A stretch of 64,000 nt of DNA from Sphingobium sp. B2D3C (GCF_025961835.1 NZ_JAOQOK010000001.1:3380001-3444000), one strand, 5' to 3'; positions 42,258-52,088 are shown, numbered from the stretch's first letter. A program made the numbers and translations. The notes: generated from the letters alone by a model not told the origin.

Positions 42258-43208
42258 TCAACCCTTCGCGTCGTGCAAGATGCCGGCAAGCGTCCGCTCG
42301 ACCAGCTCGATCTTGAATGCATTGTCCCTGGTCGGCGCGGCGCCGGCGAGGAGGTGCCGGGCCACTGCCTCCGCCCCTTGCGGGAGCGCGGCATCCGCGG
42401 CGTCCGTGCGCCAGGGCTTGGGCGCAATCCCGCCCACCGCAACGCGGCCTGTGCCATCCGGCTGGAGGATCGCCGCCACCGATACGAGCGCAAAGGCATA
42501 AGAGGCCCGGTCGCGCACCTTGTGATAGACATGCTGGCCGCCAACCGGCTTGGGCAGCAGCACGGCCGTGATCAGTTCGCCAGGCGCCAGCGCGGTTTCC
42601 ACATGCGGCGTCTCACCGGGCAATTTGTGGAAGTCGGCAATGTCGATCGACCGGACATTGCCCTGTGCATCGACCGTCTCCACGCGCGCATCAAGCAGCC
42701 GCATCGCAACCGCCATGTCGCTCGGGTTCGTCGCGATACAGGCAGCGCTGCCGCCAATCACTGCCAACTGGCGGGAGGCGCCCTCAATGGCCGCGCAGCC
42801 CGTCCCGGCCTGACGTTTGTTGCAGGGTTGGTTGGTATCGTAGAAATAGGGGCAGCGGGTCCTTTGCAGCAGATTGCCGCCGGTGGTCGCCTTGTTGCGC
42901 AGCTGCCCGGATGCGCCGGCCAGAATGGCCCGGCTCAGGACCGCATAATCGCTGCGCACGCGCCGATCCGCCGCCAGCGCCGTGTTGGTGACGAGCGCGC
43001 CGATCCGCAGGCCGCCATCGGTCTCTTGCGTGATCTGATCGAGTTCCAGATCCTGCACATCGACCAGATGGGTCGGCGTTTCGATCTGCAGCTTCATGAG
43101 GTCCAGCAGGTTCGTGCCGCCGGCAATGAAGCGCGCGCCCTGCTGGCTCAAGACGGCCGTCGCGGCCTGAGCGGGCGAGGTCGCGCGCTCATAAGTGAAC
43201 GGCCTCAT
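42258..43208 (-). CDS. paoB: Periplasmic aldehyde oxidoreductase, FAD-binding subunit
   Basis: This 316-residue protein has the FAD site [13 protein letters not shown] and [11 protein letters not shown]. It also has the extra [4Fe-4S] loop special to PaoB-type subunits: [20 protein letters not shown], then GTGC and a fourth Cys in ACIATNPSD. It shuttles electrons from the molybdenum subunit. Its ATG at 43208 overlaps the paoA stop (ATGA). Overall likeness to E. coli PaoB is strong. Confidence 0.92.
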   Translation of the reverse strand: MRPFTYERATSPAQAATAVLSQQGARFIAGGTNLLDLMKLQIETPTHLVDVQDLELDQITQETDGGLRIGALVTNTALAADRRVRSDYAVLSRAILAGASGQLRNKATTGGNLLQRTRCPYFYDTNQPCNKRQAGTGCAAIEGASRQLAVIGGSAACIATNPSDMAVAMRLLDARVETVDAQGNVRSIDIADFHKLPGETPHVETALAPGELITAVLLPKPVGGQHVYHKVRDRASYAFALVSVAAILQPDGTGRVAVGGIAPKPWRTDAADAALPQGAEAVARHLLAGAAPTRDNAFKIELVERTLAGILHDAKG

Positions 43209-43840
43209 GCCTTGGCCTCCGCGACTTCGGTAATCGCCTCGGCAATGTTGGAATAGGCGCCGCAGCGGCAGATATTGCCGCTCATCCGCTCGCGCAGTTC
43301 CGCGTTGCTGAGTTGCGGCTTGGCCGACAGATCATCGGTGACGTGGCTCGGCACGCCAGCGGCAATCTCATCCAGCATGGCCACCGCAGAGCAGATCTGG
43401 CCCGGCGTGCAATAGCCGCACTGATAGCCATCATGCTTGACGAAGGCGCGTTGCATTGGGTGGAGCTGGTCTGGCGTGCCCAGTCCTTCGATGGTGGTGA
43501 CCTTGTCGCCATCATGCATCACCGCGAGCGTCAGGCAGCTGTTGATCCGGACACCGTCGACCAGCACGGTGCAGGCGCCGCACTGGCCATGGTCGCAGCC
43601 TTTTTTCGTGCCGGTGAGTTTGAGCTCTTCGCGCAGCGCATCGAGCAAGGTGGTGCGCGTGTCGGTTTTGAACCTGCGCGGCTGACCATTTACGCTCAGG
43701 GTAACCTCGGCAATCGCCTCGCGAACTTGCGGCAGGGGCTGCCGAGCATCGGCGTTGTTCAGGCTCATGGTCGCCGCCGTGGCCGAGCCGCCAACCAGCA
43801 CGCCGCGTCGAGAGACGTGCCACTCCTCCGATCGATCCAT
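43205..43840 (-). CDS. paoA: Periplasmic aldehyde oxidoreductase, 2Fe-2S subunit with Tat signal
   Basis: This 211-residue protein has a twin-arginine motif in [20 protein letters not shown], so the complex is exported folded. Two [2Fe-2S] sites follow: [16 protein letters not shown] and [16 protein letters not shown] with a later CRC ([11 protein letters not shown]). As in E. coli only this subunit carries a Tat signal and would pilot the complex. The start at 43840 is chosen so the Tat motif lies near the N-terminus. No PaoD/XdhC-type maturation chaperone is encoded in the window. Confidence 0.92.
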   Translation of the reverse strand: MDRSEEWHVSRRGVLVGGSATAATMSLNNADARQPLPQVREAIAEVTLSVNGQPRRFKTDTRTTLLDALREELKLTGTKKGCDHGQCGACTVLVDGVRINSCLTLAVMHDGDKVTTIEGLGTPDQLHPMQRAFVKHDGYQCGYCTPGQICSAVAMLDEIAAGVPSHVTDDLSAKPQLSNAELRERMSGNICRCGAYSNIAEAITEVAEAKA

Positions 43841-44013
43841 GGCATCGTCGTCCTTCGCACCTGCTGATTGGATAATCCCATGCTGGCCGAACGCAGCAGC
43901 CGCCAATTGGCTTCCAAATTATCGTGGGTGGCAGACAGGCGCGGCACTTCCCGGCCTGTTCGGCACCGCTCGGGACAGGTTGGCTTTACAGGCTCCCACT
44001 GCCAATGTGCGGG

Positions 44014-44451
44014 ATGACCAGCGATCCATTCGATCTGAACCGATTTGTCGACGCCCAGCAGGGACGCTACGCGCAGGCCTTGGCGGAAATCCGCGGCGGT
44101 GCAAAACGAACGCACTGGATGTGGTTCATCTTTCCGCAGATTGCGGGCCTGGGGATCAGCCCCACGGCGCAGCACTTCGCGATCCGCTCGCGCGCCGAAG
44201 CCAAAGCCTATCTGTCGCACCCGGTCCTCGGCCCGCGCTATGAGGAATGCGTCATCGCATTACAGGAGCTGGATGGCTCCAGCGCTGAGCAAGTCTTCGG
44301 GACCATCGACGCGATCAAGCTCAGGTCGTCGCTGACGCTGTTTAACAGCGTTGAGGACAGGCCGATCTTCCGCGCGGCAATCGAGCGCTGGTTTGGCAGC
44401 CCGGACGAACGCACCGTCGAAATTCTGGGGCAGATGGATTCATCAGCCTGA
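44014..44451 (+). CDS. DUF1810 protein
   Basis: This 145-residue protein begins DPFDLNRFVDAQQGRYAQALAEIRGGAKRTHWMWFIFPQIAGLG, the DUF1810 signature, and continues YLSHPVLGPRYEECV and DAIKLRSSLTLF. The family is cytosolic, of unknown function; it resembles the YbiA-like or ADP-ribosyl related group only distantly. It is divergent from paoA and has no partner gene. ATG at 44014 is favoured; 44005 is also possible. Confidence 0.9.
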   Translation: MTSDPFDLNRFVDAQQGRYAQALAEIRGGAKRTHWMWFIFPQIAGLGISPTAQHFAIRSRAEAKAYLSHPVLGPRYEECVIALQELDGSSAEQVFGTIDAIKLRSSLTLFNSVEDRPIFRAAIERWFGSPDERTVEILGQMDSSA

Positions 44452-44579
44452 AAGAGGGCGGTTGATGAAGCCGAGGCTCATATCGCCCGGCGAACGTGTC
44501 GCGAACCTTCCAATAAAATTGGCCCCATCGCCGATTCTAACCCACGCTTGTCACAGCCGAAACTCCCGTGTATTAAATG

Positions 44580-44591
44580 GCAATCGATTGC
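44580..44591. promoter_or_regulatory. LacI-type operator-like palindrome
   Basis: GCAATCGATTGC is a perfect 12-bp palindrome with the central CG typical of LacI/GalR-family operators. It lies about 190 bp before the DUF485 gene. Related sites occur at 44721-44732 and 49753-49764. Confidence 0.5.
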
Positions 44592-44617
44592 AAAATCGTT
44601 TTCAGACCTACGAGTTC

Positions 44618-44679
44618 GGGTCGCCCGAACCCTCTGCCCGGCCATCCTGCACACCTGGCCGGGCAGAGTTGGGCGACCC
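44618..44679. other. Long two-part hairpin in the leader region of the DUF485-actP operon
   Basis: GGGTCGCCC (44618-44626) pairs with GGGCGACCC (44671-44679), and CTCTGCCCGGCCA (44632-44644) with TGGCCGGGCAGAG (44656-44668). Between the arms are internal loops of 5 and 2 nt and an 11-nt terminal loop. No T-tract follows, so this is not a classical terminator. It could be a structured RNA or palindromic unit. Confidence 0.5.
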
Positions 44680-44720
44680 ATGCGGATAAAGTCCTCAGCC
44701 GCCGGATGAGGGATTGACTT

Positions 44721-44732
44721 GCAATCGATGGA
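44721..44732. promoter_or_regulatory. LacI-type operator-like site, near promoter of DUF485-actP
   Basis: GCAATCGATGGA keeps the left half-site and centre of the perfect palindrome at 44580 (GCAATCGAT), 141 bp away and 46 bp before the DUF485 start. A TTGACT element (44714-44719) overlaps it. Confidence 0.4.
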
Positions 44733-44777
44733 CAATAGCCTGTCGCACATAAATGCGGCGGGCGAGGGGAGTGGCTG

Positions 44778-45095
44778 ATGGATCTGGATGGCGATCATGA
44801 ACTTGCGGCCATCAGTCGCGATCCGCACTATCAGGCTCTCGTCCAGGCCCGTGGCCGCCTCGGCTGGATTCTGAGCGGCGTCATGATGGCGATCTTCTTC
44901 GGCTTCATCCTGCTGGTGGCGTTCGGGCGGACCATCCTTGGCCAACCGCTGCCGGGCATGACGACGACCATTGGCGTGCCTTTGGGCATGGCGGTGATCC
45001 TCTCGGGCATCGCGCTGACCGGCCTATATGTGTGGATTGCCAACCGCCGGTTCGATGCCGAACTGGATGCGCTGCGGGCGGAGCATCGCCTGTGA
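44778..45095 (+). CDS. DUF485 membrane protein (YjcH-like)
   Basis: This 105-residue protein has two membrane helices ([23 protein letters not shown] and [28 protein letters not shown]) after [20 protein letters not shown], the DUF485 signature. It is always found before actP and is thought to be an accessory of the acetate symporter. Its stop overlaps the GTG of the next gene. Confidence 0.9.
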   Translation: MDLDGDHELAAISRDPHYQALVQARGRLGWILSGVMMAIFFGFILLVAFGRTILGQPLPGMTTTIGVPLGMAVILSGIALTGLYVWIANRRFDAELDALRAEHRL

Positions 45096-46798
45096 GCCTT
45101 TCGCGCTGGGCGGCGCTCGCCCTCATGGTGACTATCGGCGCGTTGATGCCCGGGATCGCCCGTGCGGCGACGCCGGGCAATGCCGGCCCCAACATGCCGG
45201 CCGTGGTCACCTTCGGCCTGTTCATCATCGTCACTCTGGGCGTTACGGCCTGGGCCGCACGGCGGACGCGCACGACGAGCGATTTCTATACGGCTGGCGG
45301 CGGCATCAGCGGTCGGCAGAACGGTCTGGCCATCGCCGGCGACTATATGTCCGCCGCCTCATTCCTCGGCATCTCCGCGCAGATTTATGCCGATGGCTAT
45401 GATGGGCTGATCTACTCCACAGGTTTTCTGGTCGGCTGGCCGATCATCCTGTTCCTGCTCGCCGAACGGTTGCGCAATCTGGGGCGCTACACTTTTGTCG
45501 ATGCCGTCGCGTTCCGCTTCGCGCAGACGCCGGTGCGGATTTCTTCGGCCTTCAGCTCGCTCACCGTGGTGCTGTTCTATCTGATCGCGCAGATGGTCGG
45601 CGCGGGGCAGCTCATCCAACTGCTGTTCGGCATTCCCTATCCTTATGCGGTCGGCATCATCGGCCTCGCGATCACCGCTTATGTGCTGTTTGGCGGGATG
45701 ATCGCGACGACCTGGGTGCAGATCATCAAGGCGGTCATGCTGCTCGGCTGCGCCACCTTCATGTCGCTCGCCGTGCTGTATCGCGTCGGCTTCTCGCTCG
45801 ACACGCTGTTCGAGCAGGCCGTCGCCGCCAAGCAGGCGATCGCGCTGGCCGCAGGCGCCAGCGCCGATGCAGCGGCGGCGAGCGCGCGGGGCATTCTTGC
45901 GCCCGGCGGCTTCATCAAGGACCCGCTGTCTGCGATTTCGCTCGGCATGGCGCTGATGTTCGGCACCGCCGGCCTGCCGCATATCCTCATGCGCTTCTTC
46001 ACGGTGCGCGATGCCCGCACCGCGCGCGCCTCCGTGCTGTGGGCGACGGGGTGGATCGGCTATTTCTATGTGCTCACCTTCATCATCGGCTTCGGCGCGA
46101 TCGTTTTCGTCGGCAGCAATCCGGCCTATCTCGACGCACTGAGCGGCGGGCTACGTGGCGGCAGCAACATGGCGGCGGTCCATCTCGCGGACGCGGTGGG
46201 CGGGGAGGTGTTCATGGGCTTCGTTTCGGCGGTCGCCTTCGCCACCATATTGGCGGTGGTGGCGGGGCTCACCCTTTCCGGCGCCTCCACCATCGCGCAT
46301 GATCTCTACGCCTCGGTCATCCGCAAGGGCAATGTCGACCAGGCGACCGAACTGCGCCTGTCGCGGATCACCGTGCTGGTGCTGGCCCTGATCGCGGTGG
46401 GGTTGGGGATCGCGTTCGAGAAGCAGAATGTAGCGTTCATGGTGAGCCTCGCTTTCGCGGTCGCCGCCTCGGGCAATTTCCCCGCCCTCTTGCTCTCCAT
46501 CCTGTGGAAGGATTGCACGACGCGCGGCGTTGCCTGGGGCTCGGCCATCGGCACGCTGACTGCGCTGGCGCTGACGATCCTCTCGCCGGTGATTTGGGTC
46601 GGCCAGCTTGGCGCCACGCACCCCATCTTCCCGCTCGCCTCGCCCACATTGGTGTCGATGCCGCTGGCCTTCTTCACCATCTGGCTGATCTCGACGCTCG
46701 ACCGCAGCGCGCGGGCGCAGGTGGACCGCGCGGGCTACACTGCCCAGCGCATCCGGTCCGAGACCGGCATCGGCGCCGCCGGCGCCAGCGATCATTGA
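45092..46798 (+). CDS. actP: Cation/acetate symporter ActP
   Basis: This 568-residue protein of the sodium:solute symporter family has a signal-like N-terminal helix and about 13 membrane helices. [48 protein letters not shown] is the ActP hallmark, with the sodium motif and later [23 protein letters not shown]. It would import acetate, glycolate or similar monocarboxylates with Na+. The GTG at 45092 overlaps the DUF485 stop. The exported esterase downstream suggests acetate is released from acetyl esters in the periplasm. Confidence 0.92.
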   Translation: MSLSRWAALALMVTIGALMPGIARAATPGNAGPNMPAVVTFGLFIIVTLGVTAWAARRTRTTSDFYTAGGGISGRQNGLAIAGDYMSAASFLGISAQIYADGYDGLIYSTGFLVGWPIILFLLAERLRNLGRYTFVDAVAFRFAQTPVRISSAFSSLTVVLFYLIAQMVGAGQLIQLLFGIPYPYAVGIIGLAITAYVLFGGMIATTWVQIIKAVMLLGCATFMSLAVLYRVGFSLDTLFEQAVAAKQAIALAAGASADAAAASARGILAPGGFIKDPLSAISLGMALMFGTAGLPHILMRFFTVRDARTARASVLWATGWIGYFYVLTFIIGFGAIVFVGSNPAYLDALSGGLRGGSNMAAVHLADAVGGEVFMGFVSAVAFATILAVVAGLTLSGASTIAHDLYASVIRKGNVDQATELRLSRITVLVLALIAVGLGIAFEKQNVAFMVSLAFAVAASGNFPALLLSILWKDCTTRGVAWGSAIGTLTALALTILSPVIWVGQLGATHPIFPLASPTLVSMPLAFFTIWLISTLDRSARAQVDRAGYTAQRIRSETGIGAAGASDH

Positions 46799-46826
46799 TC
46801 TGACTCATGCGACAGGAGACGCATTC

Positions 46827-47933
46827 ATGAAGTTTCTGAACCGATCCTCGGCCTGGCTGGTGGCGGCGCTGCTCGCCACGACCGGCCCCGCCCACATGGC
46901 CAGTGCCCAGCCGCTGCCCGATCCCGCCGCCGTCGCGGCGGCCCCGCTGAGCGCTGAGGACGCAGCCAAGCTCGCGCCCGTCGCGCCGGAACTGCACGGC
47001 GCCGCCCGCATGGCGCTCTATTATTCGACCCTGATGGGGCAAATGACCGAGGACTCGGTGCGCGCGTCGCGCAAGTCGGGCAATATGGGGCCGCCCCCGC
47101 CGCCGCATCACCGCGACGTTCCGGTCGTCGAGCAGATGATCCCCGGTGCGGCCGGCGCGCCGCAGGTGAAGCTGTATGTGATCAACGCGCAGCAAGGCGC
47201 CTGGCGCGGCGGCATCCTGCACACCCATGGCGGCGGCTACATTCTCGGCACGGCCGCGACCGACGTGCGTCGCCTGCAGGAGATGGCCAAGGAACTGAAC
47301 GTGGTCATCGTTTCCGTCGAATATCGCCTCGCGCCGGAAACGACCTATGCCGGGTCCATCGAAGACAATTATGCCGGCCTGCGCTGGATGCATGACAATG
47401 CCGCCAAGCTCGGCCTCGATCCCAAGCGGATCGCCGTGATGGGCGAGAGCGCCGGTGGTGGCCATGCGGCGCTGCTGGCGCTGACTGCGCGCGACCGCGG
47501 CGAAATCCCGGTTGCTTTCCAGGTGCTCATCTACCCGATGTTGGATGACCGCACCGGCGGCGTGGTGAAGGTGCCTTCGCACATCGCCACAGTCGGCTGG
47601 GACGCGCAGCAGAACCAGCTCGGCTGGAAGGCGTTCCTCGGCCAGCAGCCGGGCACGAACAAGGTGCCGGCCACCGCCGTGCCGGCGCGCGCTGCTTCGC
47701 TCAAGGGTCTGCCGCCCGCGTTCATCGCTGTCGGCGGTGTCGATCTCTTCGTGAGCGAAGACATCGACTATGCCCGTCGCCTGACCGAGGCCGGCGTGCC
47801 GACCGAGTTGCTCGTCGTCCCCTCCGCCTATCACGGCTTCGACGCGATGGCACCGGACTCGCCGCAGGCCAAGCAATTCAACAAGGCCCGCATCGAAGCC
47901 CTGCGCCGCGCTCTGGCGACGCCGGAGAAATAA
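46827..47933 (+). CDS. Exported alpha/beta hydrolase, HSL (hormone-sensitive lipase) type
   Basis: This 368-residue protein has a signal peptide (MKFLNRSSAWLVAALLATTGPAHMASA). The HSL features are the oxyanion motif HTHGGGYILGT (about 133-143) and the nucleophile GESAGGGHAALLA (about 209-221); the Asp is in AVGGVDLFVSED and the His in YHGFDAMAP. It hydrolyses short-chain esters. It starts 29 nt after actP, so it is likely in the same operon. A terminator (47988-48015) follows. Confidence 0.9.
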   Translation: MKFLNRSSAWLVAALLATTGPAHMASAQPLPDPAAVAAAPLSAEDAAKLAPVAPELHGAARMALYYSTLMGQMTEDSVRASRKSGNMGPPPPPHHRDVPVVEQMIPGAAGAPQVKLYVINAQQGAWRGGILHTHGGGYILGTAATDVRRLQEMAKELNVVIVSVEYRLAPETTYAGSIEDNYAGLRWMHDNAAKLGLDPKRIAVMGESAGGGHAALLALTARDRGEIPVAFQVLIYPMLDDRTGGVVKVPSHIATVGWDAQQNQLGWKAFLGQQPGTNKVPATAVPARAASLKGLPPAFIAVGGVDLFVSEDIDYARRLTEAGVPTELLVVPSAYHGFDAMAPDSPQAKQFNKARIEALRRALATPEK

Positions 47934-47987
47934 GCCATAGCTTCATCTACAGCGTCTTCCGGCTCTCACGGGTCGGACAGCACAGAC

Positions 47988-48015
47988 GGGGGCGATCGCA
48001 AGGTCGCCCCCTTTT
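47988..48015 (+). terminator. Rho-independent terminator after the HSL esterase
   Basis: GGGGGCGA (47988-47995) pairs exactly with TCGCCCCC (48004-48011) around an 8-nt loop, followed by TTTT (48012-48015). It is 55 nt past the esterase stop. Because the next gene is convergent it may act in both directions. Confidence 0.8.
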
Positions 48016-48040
48016 CCTTACCGTCGACCGGGCGTGGGTG

Positions 48041-49726
48041 TCAGCCTTTCATCGCGGCGAGCTCGGACTCGTCCCAACCAGTTCGCATGGCCGAGACGGT
48101 GTCGAACCGCATGGTCTGTGCGCCACGGCCCACCACAGGGTCCCATTGCGCCAGCCCGCCATGATTGGGGTTGCCCGTCCGCGCGAAAGCAATCCACGCA
48201 TCGGCCATCTCGGCCTCCAGCTTGAGGGCCTCGGCATCGCCGCCGGTCATGCTGGCACATCGTTCGGCATTGGCGAAGACATAGGGGATTTCCGCGCAGT
48301 GGAAGGCGCGCGGACGCCCGTCCAGCACGGGCGTGCTCCGATCAAAGCTGTAAAGCCATGCCGGGGCGCGACGCAGCGCGGCCTTGCCGCTCGCCTGATC
48401 GATGGCGGTCTGGCGGATCGGTGCGGTGGCGATGCGTGACCAGATGTCGCAGGACAGGGCCTCCGGCGTCGTCCGACGAAACGCGGCCACCACCGCCGCG
48501 CCGCGCCCTCCCGTGTATCGATCAGCCCGGTTCAGCAGCTCCGCCTCGCTCATCGTGAAAAAGTCCGGCTGGTTGATCCCGGTGGTGAACTCGTTGAGGG
48601 TCGTGCCGACGATCAGCGGCACATCAGCCGACAGCGCAAGGGACTGCGGGGCGTCGGGATTGGCGGGCAGCACCGCGCCATCGACCACCGGGGCAAAGCC
48701 GTAGCGGCCGCGGGTTCGAGCCTCCATGGAGCCGCCTTCGGGCAGTGGCGGATTCTCCCGGCGGAAGATGGCCGAGCTCGCCGCCAGCAAGCGATCATAG
48801 GGTAGGGAGTACAAAGCGCGCAGATCGGTTTTGCCGATGCCCAACTCCGCCAGCATGAGTTCCCCCAGCTTACGGGCCTGGGCGTGGGGCGTGGCCTTTG
48901 CAAAGGACCCGCTCTGAACAATCGCACGGTGAAACAGGCCGCGCGCGGCGGGCATGGCCATCAACGTCGAAACCTTGGCGCCGCCCCCGGACTGGCCGAA
49001 GATCGTGACCCGATCGGGATCGCCGCCAAAGGCCTCGATATTGCGCTTCACCCATTGCAGCGCCGCGACGATATCCAGCATGCCGACATTGCCGGACTGC
49101 GCATAGGCCGGGTCCACGGAGGAAAGGTCGAGAAAACCGAGCAGGTTGAGACGGTGATTGAGCGTGACGACCACCACGTCGCCGCGCTGGGCGAGATTAT
49201 AGCCCTCAAAGGCGGGGATGTCGTGCCCGGAGCCGGCGACAAATCCGCCGCCGTGGAGCCAGACCATCACCGGGCGTCGGGCATTGTCCGTGCCGGGCGT
49301 CCAGATATTTATGCGCAGACAATCCTCGCCGTCGAAGCTGTCATTCCACTGGAAAATGAAGGCCTCTTCGTCATTCTGGCGGCCGGTGCCCTTGTCCTGC
49401 GGGCAGATCGGCCCATAGGCGAGGCTGCTGCGCACGCCGGTCCAGGGCTTGGCTGGCTTGGGCGGGAGGAAGCGATTGGCGCCGCCGGTCGTGTCGGCAT
49501 AGGGGATACCGCGAAACATGGTGATCCCGCCCCGCATGAAGCCGCGCACCCGGCCGCTCGCGGTCTCGACATCCGCCATGCCTGTGCCGGCAAAAATGGG
49601 ACCGCGCCCGCCGACGGCTCCGGGACTCGCCTGCGCCGGTCGCCCCGCGCTGGCTAAGGCACCGGTGGCGACAAGCCCTTGCAGAAGCGCCCGACGACTT
49701 GCGCCCTCTCCACGCGAACCTGTCAT
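48041..49726 (-). CDS. Tat-type exported type B carboxylesterase
   Basis: This 561-residue protein starts with a twin-arginine-like signal (ASRRALLQGLVATGALASAG). The carboxylesterase/lipase type B family features are MFRGIPYADTTGGANRFLPPKPAKPWTGVR, EDCLRINIWTPG, VMVWLHGGGFVAGSG (oxyanion hole) and nucleophile motif TIFGQSGGGAKVSTL (the usual is GESAGG). The catalytic His region is near AFHCAEIPYVF. It may act on acylated sugars or aromatic esters. A LacI-type operator lies 27 bp upstream. Confidence 0.92.
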   Translation of the reverse strand: MTGSRGEGASRRALLQGLVATGALASAGRPAQASPGAVGGRGPIFAGTGMADVETASGRVRGFMRGGITMFRGIPYADTTGGANRFLPPKPAKPWTGVRSSLAYGPICPQDKGTGRQNDEEAFIFQWNDSFDGEDCLRINIWTPGTDNARRPVMVWLHGGGFVAGSGHDIPAFEGYNLAQRGDVVVVTLNHRLNLLGFLDLSSVDPAYAQSGNVGMLDIVAALQWVKRNIEAFGGDPDRVTIFGQSGGGAKVSTLMAMPAARGLFHRAIVQSGSFAKATPHAQARKLGELMLAELGIGKTDLRALYSLPYDRLLAASSAIFRRENPPLPEGGSMEARTRGRYGFAPVVDGAVLPANPDAPQSLALSADVPLIVGTTLNEFTTGINQPDFFTMSEAELLNRADRYTGGRGAAVVAAFRRTTPEALSCDIWSRIATAPIRQTAIDQASGKAALRRAPAWLYSFDRSTPVLDGRPRAFHCAEIPYVFANAERCASMTGGDAEALKLEAEMADAWIAFARTGNPNHGGLAQWDPVVGRGAQTMRFDTVSAMRTGWDESELAAMKG

Positions 49727-49752
49727 GTTCCTCTCCTTGCCCTAATGTCTTC

Positions 49753-49764
49753 GCAATCGATTAC
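49753..49764. promoter_or_regulatory. LacI-type operator-like site upstream of the carboxylesterase
   Basis: GCAATCGATTAC differs from the perfect palindrome at 44580 at one position. It lies 27-38 bp before the carboxylesterase start codon, overlapping the likely promoter. Confidence 0.5.
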
Positions 49765-49851
49765 AGGTTTAGGCCCTTCGCGCGCGGAAGCAAGCCGGGT
49801 GAGGCCCACAATCGGGCTGTGCCGCGCTACCTGCTTGATCGTTGGGGAGGC

Positions 49852-51330
49852 TCAGCCCCTGCTACGGCGCCAGCCGGAAAGGCGGCGCAGCAGGCCGCGG
49901 TTGCTGAGGGCTTCGAACATGTCGTCCGGTCCTTCCGGGTCGAGGATCTGGTTGTCCGCCAGCCAGGCCTCGACGCCTGTGAGATCGGGAATCTCATAGG
50001 GCACCAGCGTGCGCCGGCGGCTCTTCGCATTTTTCCGACCCTTGAAGCGGAGCGCCTCGATCGTCTCGATCAGCGAACCGCTGGCGGCCAGCTTTTTCTC
50101 GACCTGTGCGATGCTGGCATCGAGATGCTCGGCCAGCAGATCGTTGCGAACCTCCGCGATGGCGGCGCTGCATCCAGAATTGCTCGGCCGGGAGCAGTCC
50201 ACGGCCACGTCGCATTCCGTGTCGAGCCGCAGAGAGCGCGCATTCATGTTGGATGAGCCGACGCGCAGGATCATATCATCCACGATCATCACCTTGGCGT
50301 GGACGTAGATCGGCTCCTGATCGCGGGTGACCGGATGGTAGAGCCGGAAGCGGCCATGCTTGTCGCGCCGCCGCAGCGCGGCCACCAGTCGGGCGCGCGC
50401 GGTATCCATCGCCAGCGGTTCGAGCCAGCCCTGCGCGGCCTCGGGATTGACGATCACGATCTCCGGCCCGTCCGGCTCGTCCAGTCGCCGGGCCATGGCT
50501 TCGGCGATGCGGCGGGAGGCGAAATACTGGCTTTCGGCATAGATCCACCGCTTCGCGCGGCCGATCTGCTCGATATAAAGCTGCTCGATCTCGGTCACCT
50601 CGCGCTGGTCCGGCATTTTGGGTGCCGTGCGGGCAATGAGAACCTCCACATCCTCGAATTGCACGGGCAGCGCTTCCGGCCAGACGTCGTGCTTGCTGCG
50701 GATGCCGGCAATGGTCTGCCCCGTCGCCCGCTTCCAGCGGTCGCGCGAATGCTCGCCCAGCGCCGCCGCCGCCGGCCCCTGCAGCGCGGTCGTCGCATCG
50801 TGCCAGGGCATGTAGGCCGGCCCTTTGCCGGGGCGATGCCGCTCGGGTTCCTCGTCACGATGCGCGCGCGTGTCCCACCGGTCGCCGGTCATGTCGATCC
50901 CGCCGCAAAAGGCGAAGCAATCGTCGATCACGACGATCTTCTGATGATGCGACCCGCCAGTGGGGTGATGAGCGTCCAGCTTCACATGGATGCGCGGATG
51001 GATGGCCCATTTGGCCACGGTGAAGATGGTCTTGCCGCGGAACAGCGAGCCAATGGCGCCGAGATCCCAGCGTAGCAGATAGACTTCGAGCTCGGGATTG
51101 GTCTCGACCAGCCAGTATATGAGATCGCCGATGGTGGTCGGTTCCGGACCATCGGATTGCCCGTCTTCCCGGTGCGCCAGTTCGATCCGCGCATCGAAAT
51201 CCCAGCCGACCAGCATGATGCGCTTGCGGGCGCGGATCATGGCCTGCCGCGCGAACCGGAAATAGTCTTCCGCGTCGACGATCACGCAGGCTTTCGCGGC
51301 CTTGGCGGCGCGCCAGTAATTGCCCTTCAT
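49852..51330 (-). CDS. Phospholipase D family protein
   Basis: This 492-residue protein has two HxKx4D motifs: HHQKIVVIDD (about 128-137) and HAKVMIVDD (about 346-354), which form the PLD active site. MLVGWDFDARIEL, GGIDMTGDRWDT and VGSSNMNARSLRLDTECDVAV are typical of bacterial PLDs that resemble plant PLD or cardiolipin synthases. There is no signal peptide. It would hydrolyse or transphosphatidylate phospholipids. It has a C-terminal 100-residue extension without a recognised domain. Confidence 0.92.
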   Translation of the reverse strand: MKGNYWRAAKAAKACVIVDAEDYFRFARQAMIRARKRIMLVGWDFDARIELAHREDGQSDGPEPTTIGDLIYWLVETNPELEVYLLRWDLGAIGSLFRGKTIFTVAKWAIHPRIHVKLDAHHPTGGSHHQKIVVIDDCFAFCGGIDMTGDRWDTRAHRDEEPERHRPGKGPAYMPWHDATTALQGPAAAALGEHSRDRWKRATGQTIAGIRSKHDVWPEALPVQFEDVEVLIARTAPKMPDQREVTEIEQLYIEQIGRAKRWIYAESQYFASRRIAEAMARRLDEPDGPEIVIVNPEAAQGWLEPLAMDTARARLVAALRRRDKHGRFRLYHPVTRDQEPIYVHAKVMIVDDMILRVGSSNMNARSLRLDTECDVAVDCSRPSNSGCSAAIAEVRNDLLAEHLDASIAQVEKKLAASGSLIETIEALRFKGRKNAKSRRRTLVPYEIPDLTGVEAWLADNQILDPEGPDDMFEALSNRGLLRRLSGWRRSRG

Positions 51331-51635
51331 GCCGGCGCGCTCCCCGCGGCCCCCGCCTCAACGTGTTGGCGAGAGTGGGGCTGTAGGCGGCCTGCTTCGA
51401 TCATGCTTTCCCCGTTTTAATCGCCATCGGAACCCTGAGGCGTAACGGCTATCATTACGGTTGCAACGCAAAAGCGTGCCCGGAGCCTTCCCACTTTTCG
51501 CGGGGATCTGTGCCCGATGGCTCGCGGGGCGCAGAAGTCTGTCCGCCGCGCCGGCGACTCGGCTCGTCCCTGCAACGTTGCTGCTGCGGAACCGCACGCC
51601 TAGCCAATGCGAGCCCAGTTTCCGGAGTTTTCAAG
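51331..51635. other. 305-bp intergenic region between PLD and the small barrel protein
   Basis: This holds the divergent upstream sequences of the two genes. I see no coding frame, terminator or clear operator in it. A GGAG (51623-51626) just before 51636 is the ribosome-binding site of the right-hand gene. Confidence 0.4.
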
Positions 51636-52037
51636 ATGATGACCGTTCGCACCGTTCTGATATCCTGCACAGCGCTTGCGCTGGCGGGTCTTGCTGTCCC
51701 CGCGCAGGCAGAAGGGCTTGGGGCGGAGGGCAATTATGCCCGCGCCAATGGGCGCTGGGGTGCCGAATTGGGTGCTGGTTATGCGGTGGACTTTGCAGGC
51801 TTCAGCCTCACGCCGGGCGCCGGGGTCTATCTGCGCGATGGCGGCACGGCAGCCTATGGCCGGGTGGAAGCGGCATACCAGATCCCCATGTCCCTGCGCA
51901 TCGGCATCGGCGCGCGGATCAGCGGCGAGGAGCCGCGCGTCTATGGCACCGTCGCCATGCCGGTGCTGCCCCGGGTTGCCGTGAAGGGCAATGTCGGGGA
52001 CCGTTATGTGTCCGTGGGGCTAACGGTCGGCTACTGA
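51636..52037 (+). CDS. Small exported beta-rich protein, function unknown
   Basis: This 133-residue protein has a signal peptide (TVLISCTALALAGLAVPAQA). The mature part is made of short alternating strands (GRWGAELGAGYAVDFAGFSLTPGAGVYLRDG, GRVEAAYQIPMSLRIGIGARISG, VSVGLTVGY) ending in Tyr, which suggests a small outer-membrane beta-barrel. The ATG at 51636 follows CGGAG; the ATG immediately after is possible. I do not recognise a named family. Confidence 0.75.
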   Translation: MMTVRTVLISCTALALAGLAVPAQAEGLGAEGNYARANGRWGAELGAGYAVDFAGFSLTPGAGVYLRDGGTAAYGRVEAAYQIPMSLRIGIGARISGEEPRVYGTVAMPVLPRVAVKGNVGDRYVSVGLTVGY

Positions 52038-52088
52038 GCGTCGACGATGGCGGTTGGCTGACAGCCGAAAGTCGCGCAGAGAGGCGAC

